DNA of 45,071 nt from Fusicatenibacter sp. (GTDB lineage: Bacteria; Bacillota; Clostridia; Lachnospirales; Lachnospiraceae), in assembly GCA_017887445.1 (NCBI GenBank), contig JAGHIA010000178.1, forward strand, positions 1 to 45,071. Reading direction: 5' to 3'. Each line of letters starts with the position of its first letter. The first letter of the stretch is position 1. The translations under genes and the position numbers were made by a program. This document shows, piece by piece, positions 41,216-45,071 of the stretch. The notes beneath the pieces are model-generated. The model worked only from the letters and a program-made list of their open reading frames with translations. It was not told the origin of the DNA and made no database searches.

Positions 41216-42883
41216 TCAATCGGGGATCTCAAGGATCGCACCTCTGCGCGCGCTTGTCACCATCTTCGCGTATCTTCCCAGATAACCGGTGGTTACTGCC
41301 GGTTTCCGCGGTTTCCACTGTGCTTTTCTTCTTGCCAGTTCTTCATCGTCCACGGCAAGCTCCAGAGAATTCTCCGGAATGTTGATGCGGATGATATCGC
41401 CCTCCTGCACCAGCGCGATGGGGCCGCCCACTGCCGCCTCCGGACACACATGGCCGATGGAAGCGCCGCGGGACGCGCCGGAAAAACGTCCGTCAGTAAT
41501 CAGAGCGACGGTATCGCCAAGTCCCATGCCTGCGATGGCGCTGGTGGGATTCAGCATCTCTCTCATGCCCGGGCCGCCTTTCGGTCCCTCGTAGCGGATG
41601 ACCACCACATCGCCGGGAACGATCTTGCCGCCGCGGATCGCCTCGATGGCGTCGTCCTCGCAGTCAAAGACGCGGGCAGGTCCTTCGTGGACCAGCATCT
41701 CGTCGCAGACTGCGGAGCGTTTTACCACCGCAGTCTCCGGCGCCAGATTTCCTTTCAGTACGGCAATGCCGCCGGTCTTGCTGTAAGGATTCTCCACCGG
41801 GCGGATCACGTCTGTATTTTTATTGACACATCCCTGGATATTTTCACCCACGGTCTTTCCGGTGACGGTCATACAATCGGTACGGATCAGGCCCAGCTTG
41901 TTCAGCTCGTTCATCACCGCGTACACGCCGCCGGCCTCGTTCAGCTCTTCGATATAGGTATGGCCTGCCGGCGCCAAGTGACACAGGTTCGGCGTCTTTT
42001 CGCTGATGGCGTTGGCAATCTCCGGGTTCAGCTCCACCCCTGCCTCATGGGCGATGGCCGGCAGATGCAGCATACTGTTGGTGGAACATCCAAGAGCCAT
42101 ATCCACTGTCAGAGCGTTCATAAACGCGTCCTCTGTCAGGATATCGCTGGGGCGGATATTCTTCTCCAGAAGCTCCATAACCTTCATACCCGCCTTCTTT
42201 GCCAGCACCAGACGCTCGGAATATACGGCCGGAATGGTTCCGTTCCCTTTCAGTCCCATACCCAGCACCTCGGTCAGACAGTTCATACTGTTTGCGGTAT
42301 ACATACCGGAGCAGGAACCGCAGGACGGACAGGTCTTGCACTCAAACTCCATCACATCCTCCTCGGACATGGTGCCTGCCGCGTAAGCGCCCACCGCCTC
42401 AAACATACTGGAAAGGCTGGTCTTGTTTCCCTTTACTCTTCCGGCCAGCATCGGTCCGCCACTGACAAAAACGGTGGGAACGTTGATCCTGGCTGCCGCC
42501 ATCAGAAGACCCGGCACATTTTTGTCACAGTTGGGGATGCACACCAGAGCGTCGAACTGATGGGCCTCTGCCATACATTCGGTGGAATCAGCGATCAGGT
42601 CCCTGGTCACCAGAGAATACTTCATACCCACATGGCCCATGGCGATTCCGTCGCAGACAGCGATGGCCGGGAAGACGATCGGCACGCCGCCGGCCATCGC
42701 CACACCCATTTTCACGGCTTCTGTAATCTTATCCAGATTCATATGGCCCGGCACGATCTCATTGTAGGAGCTGACGATACCTACCAGCGGTTTTTTCAGT
42801 TCCTCATCCGACAATCCCAGAGCGCGCAGCAGCGAGCGCTGCGGCGACTGGGCGATTCCTTTCTTGACTGCGTCACTTTTCAT
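41216..42883 (-). CDS. ilvD: Dihydroxy-acid dehydratase
   Basis: 555 residues from [19 protein letters not shown]. Iron-sulfur ligand Cys in [11 protein letters not shown] and [53 protein letters not shown]; and [20 protein letters not shown]. Forms 2-oxoisovalerate and 2-oxo-3-methylvalerate. ATG preceded by AGGAGATTAAA. Between leuB and ilvB in the same operon, with family I repeats in both flanking gaps. Confidence 0.97.
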   Translation of the reverse strand: MKSDAVKKGIAQSPQRSLLRALGLSDEELKKPLVGIVSSYNEIVPGHMNLDKITEAVKMGVAMAGGVPIVFPAIAVCDGIAMGHVGMKYSLVTRDLIADSTECMAEAHQFDALVCIPNCDKNVPGLLMAAARINVPTVFVSGGPMLAGRVKGNKTSLSSMFEAVGAYAAGTMSEEDVMEFECKTCPSCGSCSGMYTANSMNCLTEVLGMGLKGNGTIPAVYSERLVLAKKAGMKVMELLEKNIRPSDILTEDAFMNALTVDMALGCSTNSMLHLPAIAHEAGVELNPEIANAISEKTPNLCHLAPAGHTYIEELNEAGGVYAVMNELNKLGLIRTDCMTVTGKTVGENIQGCVNKNTDVIRPVENPYSKTGGIAVLKGNLAPETAVVKRSAVCDEMLVHEGPARVFDCEDDAIEAIRGGKIVPGDVVVIRYEGPKGGPGMREMLNPTSAIAGMGLGDTVALITDGRFSGASRGASIGHVCPEAAVGGPIALVQEGDIIRINIPENSLELAVDDEELARRKAQWKPRKPAVTTGYLGRYAKMVTSARRGAILEIPD

Positions 42884-42929
42884 TTTAATCTCCTCCTTTA
42901 CCTGTATCAAAACAATAAACGCACATATA

Positions 42930-42988
42930 CGTAACCGTTCAGCCAGGTCTGTGCAGTAAATGCACCGACCGTATGAAAACGTAGGTTA
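42930..42988. repeat. Family I palindromic repeat, copy E
   Basis: CGTAACCGTTCAGCCAGG, GTCTGTGCA hairpin part, GTATGAAAACGTAG module and a GGTTAC end. CACATAT stands on both sides (42922-42928 and 42989-42995), a possible 7-bp duplication. Between leuB and ilvD. Confidence 0.75.
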
Positions 42989-43020
42989 CACATATGCAGA
43001 TCATTTCATTGACTGAGCCT

Positions 43021-44115
43021 TTAATGGCCGGCCTTCACTTCTTCCGCCAGCAGATCTCCCATCTGTGTGGTGGAAACCTGTGTGCAGCCTTCCGACATAA
43101 TGTCCACGGTGCGGTATCCTTTCTCCAGCACACGCTTCACCGCCTGCTCCACAGCGTCCGCCTCCGCGTCCAGATTGAGAGAATAGCGCAGCATCATAGC
43201 TGCCGACAGCACGGTGGCGATGGGATTCGCCAGATTCTTTCCGGCGATGTCCGGCGCGGAACCGTGGCTGGGCTCATAAAGACCAAAGCTGGTCTCGTTC
43301 AGGCTGGCGGAGGACAACATTCCGATAGAGCCTGTCACCATACTCGCCTCGTCGGAGAGGATATCTCCGAACATGTTTTCCGTCAGGATCACATCGAACT
43401 GCGCCGGGTCGCGCACCAGCTGCATGGCACAGTTGTCCACCAGCATATGCTCCAGCGTCACATCGGGATAATCCTTCGCCACTTCCTCCACAACGGCTCT
43501 CCACAGACGGGAGGAATCCAGCACATTGGCTTTATCCACGCTGGTCACTTTCTTTCTTCTCTTGCGGGCAATATCAAAGGCGCGGACCGCGATACGGCGG
43601 ATCTCCTTTTCATTATATGTAAGGGTATCCACAGCCTTTCTCACTCCGTCCTCCACAACGGTTTTTCTCTCTCCGAAATACAGACCTCCGGTCAGCTCCC
43701 GCATGATCACTAGGTCGAAGCCGTCGGCGATGATCTCCGGCTTCAGCGGACACGCGTCCTTCAGTTCCTCATACAGATAGGCCGGCCGCAGGTTGGCAAA
43801 CAGTCCCAGCTCCTTGCGGATCCGCAGAAGTCCCGCCTCCGGGCGCTTTTCCGGCGGCAGCTGATACCAGGGGGAGGTTTTCGCGTCGCCGCCGATGGAA
43901 CCCATCAGCACCGCGTCACAGCTTTTCGCCTCGGCCACTGTCTCATCGGTCAGCGGCACCCCGCAGGCGTCGATGGACGCGCCGCCCAGCAGCAGGTTTG
44001 TATAGTCAAAAGTGTGTCCATATACACAAGAGACGGCATCCAGAACCTTCTTTGCCTCTGTGACAATCTCCGGTCCTATGCCGTCTCCATGAATCAGTCC
44101 AATTCGAAATCCCAT
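43021..44115 (-). CDS. leuB: 3-isopropylmalate dehydrogenase
   Basis: 364 residues from [19 protein letters not shown]-dependent decarboxylating dehydrogenase: [65 protein letters not shown], and [18 protein letters not shown]. Converts 3-isopropylmalate to 2-oxoisocaproate (leucine). The rest of the leucine pathway (leuA, leuCD) is absent. First gene of the leuB-ilvD-ilvB operon with a good promoter (44154-44182) and no T-box or attenuator visible. Start set by GAGG about 8 nt upstream. Confidence 0.96.
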   Translation of the reverse strand: MGFRIGLIHGDGIGPEIVTEAKKVLDAVSCVYGHTFDYTNLLLGGASIDACGVPLTDETVAEAKSCDAVLMGSIGGDAKTSPWYQLPPEKRPEAGLLRIRKELGLFANLRPAYLYEELKDACPLKPEIIADGFDLVIMRELTGGLYFGERKTVVEDGVRKAVDTLTYNEKEIRRIAVRAFDIARKRRKKVTSVDKANVLDSSRLWRAVVEEVAKDYPDVTLEHMLVDNCAMQLVRDPAQFDVILTENMFGDILSDEASMVTGSIGMLSSASLNETSFGLYEPSHGSAPDIAGKNLANPIATVLSAAMMLRYSLNLDAEADAVEQAVKRVLEKGYRTVDIMSEGCTQVSTTQMGDLLAEEVKAGH

Positions 44116-44153
44116 AGCCTCTACCTCTTTCCTCAAAGAATTCTTATTTCACT

Positions 44154-44182
44154 ATAATACGTCATTTTTAAGGCGATTTCAA
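44154..44182 (-). promoter_or_regulatory. leuB-ilvD-ilvB promoter
   Basis: TTGAAA (44177-44182), 17-nt spacer, TATTAT (44154-44159), between the yajC terminator and leuB. The transcribed leader is only about 30 bases. Confidence 0.85.
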
Positions 44183-44205
44183 TAATAATTTGTATAAAAA
44201 GCAAA

Positions 44206-44242
44206 TATGACGCCGCGATACTGAAAAAATCGTGGCGTCATA
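44206..44242 (-). terminator. Terminator of yajC
   Basis: TATGACGCCGCGAT / ATCGTGGCGTCATA, one mismatch, 9-nt loop, with TTTGCTTTTT following on the minus strand. Confidence 0.8.
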
Positions 44243-44257
44243 CGCAATTCTGCTGTA

Positions 44258-44611
44258 TTATTTCTTTTTCTCGTCTTTCTTTTTTTCTTCCTTTGACTCG
44301 GAAGTAGCCAGCTCCGGCTTTTCGATCTCCGCAATGGCAGTTTTGCGCATGGGGATGCGGCAGTTTCTGTTATTTCCAAATTCGACGATCACGTCCTCGT
44401 CTGTGATGTCAATGACAATTCCGTAGAATCCTCCTGTGGTAACGACAGCGTCGCCTACCGCCATCTCGCTGAGCATCGTCTGCATTTTCTTCTGTTCTTT
44501 TTTCTGCGGACGGATCAGCAGAAAATAAAACATTGCGACCATGACAACAACCCAGATCAGCATGGAACCCATGCCCATCGCTGTCGTGGCTTCACCGCTT
44601 GCTAATAACAT
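44258..44611 (-). CDS. yajC: Preprotein translocase subunit YajC
   Basis: 117 residues from MLLASGEATTAMGMG. One transmembrane segment (MLIWVVVMVAMFYFLLIRPQKK), the conserved FLLIRPQ motif, a soluble domain (MAVGDAVVTTGGFYGIVIDI), and a Lys/Glu tail. Accessory partner of SecDF. Two ATGs are close together: the upstream one (44617) is right after AGGAGG, so the second, 7 nt from it, is preferred. Own promoter at 44667-44695. Confidence 0.92.
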   Translation of the reverse strand: MLLASGEATTAMGMGSMLIWVVVMVAMFYFLLIRPQKKEQKKMQTMLSEMAVGDAVVTTGGFYGIVIDITDEDVIVEFGNNRNCRIPMRKTAIAEIEKPELATSESKEEKKKDEKKK

Positions 44612-44666
44612 TTCCATTCCTCCTGCTTTTTACATCTTGCTTTTTCCTTCTGAAAAAACTATTACC

Positions 44667-44695
44667 ATAATACACAATATTTGACATTTCAGCAA
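44667..44695 (-). promoter_or_regulatory. yajC promoter
   Basis: TTGCTG (44690-44695), 17-nt spacer, TATTAT (44667-44672). Confidence 0.75.
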
Positions 44696-44740
44696 GCCTT
44701 TTCTTCTATTTTATTTATTTTTTGCATATGCGGGTGGGGT

Positions 44741-45055
44741 GAAGGCGGACGAAAGAAGCGAGGGGCCGGCGGCATGTGTGTTTGGCGGGCGGCTGTGGGG
44801 GTGCGGAAAATCTAAACGGTCTGGAGGCGTTCCGGCCGGGGACCGGCGCAATTCGACAGGAATGCCTGATGCATTCCCGTCTCAGTGCGCCTCCGAACCC
44901 GGCCAGGTAGTCCGGGTTCTGCCCCGGCCGCCACGTCACCAGGGCGGTAAGATTTTCTCGCATCCCCGCAGATGCCCGCCAGTTACATATGCCGCCCCTG
45001 GTCTTGCCCCTGCCGCGCCCCGCACGCCGTCTGCCCCTCGCCGCTTTCTGGTTGT
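44741..45055. repeat. Long inverted repeat, copy 2
   Basis: Homologous to 21061-21374. Shared blocks: 44784-44815 (32 nt identical to 21133-21164), 44841-44879 (apex, with GGAATGCCTGATGCATTCCC) and about 44946-44980 (TAAGATTTTC, CAGATGCCCGCC). The outer arms pair again (GAAAGAAGCGAGGGGC with GCCCCTCGCCGCTTTC) although their sequence differs from copy 1, so pairing is kept where sequence has drifted. The last part runs to the window end; no gene is supported. Confidence 0.7.
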
Positions 45056-45071
45056 CTTATGTGATATATGG

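Noticed and set aside
10213-42988. Dispersed repeats as a CRISPR array
   Set aside because: The copies are kilobases apart with no regular spacers, and no cas gene is present.
44116-44205. T-box or amino-acid attenuator before leuB
   Set aside because: The leader from the promoter to leuB is only about 30 bases, without T-box sequence or terminator.

Overview
The window looks like chromosome from a strictly anaerobic, moderately GC-rich Firmicute, most likely a Lachnospiraceae-type gut clostridium (Blautia/Dorea-like). This is an inference from gene content: an anaerobic ribonucleotide reductase activase (NrdG), the anaerobic cobalamin enzyme CbiD, tetrapyrrole synthesis from glutamyl-tRNA with a HemC-CobA-HemD fusion, the Gram-positive rimP-nusA-rnpM-ylxQ-infB-rbfA-nrnA-truB-ribF order, and a surface CAP-domain protein with a sorting-signal-like tail. 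I see no rRNA, tRNA, CRISPR array, phage genes or transposase. Nearly all genes are on the minus strand; the exceptions are the CAP protein, a NYN-LOTUS protein and a TIM-barrel protein.

Layout. 1-3723: 5'-truncated secreted CAP protein with 20 CxxC modules. 3999-10120: tetrapyrrole operon hemA > hemC-cobA-hemD > hemL > cbiD (ATGA-type or 20-bp overlaps; no hemB). 10353-16546: accessory-looking stretch with a YunD-type phosphoesterase, sugar O-acetyltransferase, serine hydrolase, NYN-LOTUS protein and a XRE-HTH/aminotransferase fusion. 17052-17985: nrdG and dut. 18230-20903: rpsO and pnp. 21686-23341: TIM-barrel protein and an NlpC/P60 hydrolase with a very strong promoter. 23625-32089: the nine-gene rimP-to-ribF translation/transcription operon. 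32257-36768: glgB-mscS and a DUF1015 gene. 36927-39172: serC-serA. 39299-44115: leuB-ilvD-ilvB for branched-chain amino acids. 44258-44611: yajC.

The most unusual aspect lies between and at the ends of genes. The window carries several families of palindromic repeats. Family I has ends reading CGTAACNRTTCAGCC and a mosaic of interchangeable inner modules, with about nine copies; two are flanked by 9-bp direct repeats, and three supply the last codons and the stop codon of the neighbouring gene (yunD homologue, serine hydrolase, mscS) in the same reading frame. Family II is a smaller hairpin seen in two intergenic copies, and one half of it sits in frame inside the serine hydrolase gene just before its SxxK motif. 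A 14-bp inverted repeat element surrounds a family I copy near 16.9 kb. Two related, roughly 310-nt long inverted repeats (21.06-21.37 kb and 44.74-45.06 kb) share conserved blocks in both arms and in the apex and could be non-autonomous elements or structured RNAs.

Regulatory signals are unusually readable: sigma-A promoters with 16-17 nt spacers precede rpsO, the NlpC gene, rimP, glgB, serC, leuB and yajC. In two places (rimP, serC) a terminator-like hairpin lies between the promoter and the first gene, so attenuation is possible.
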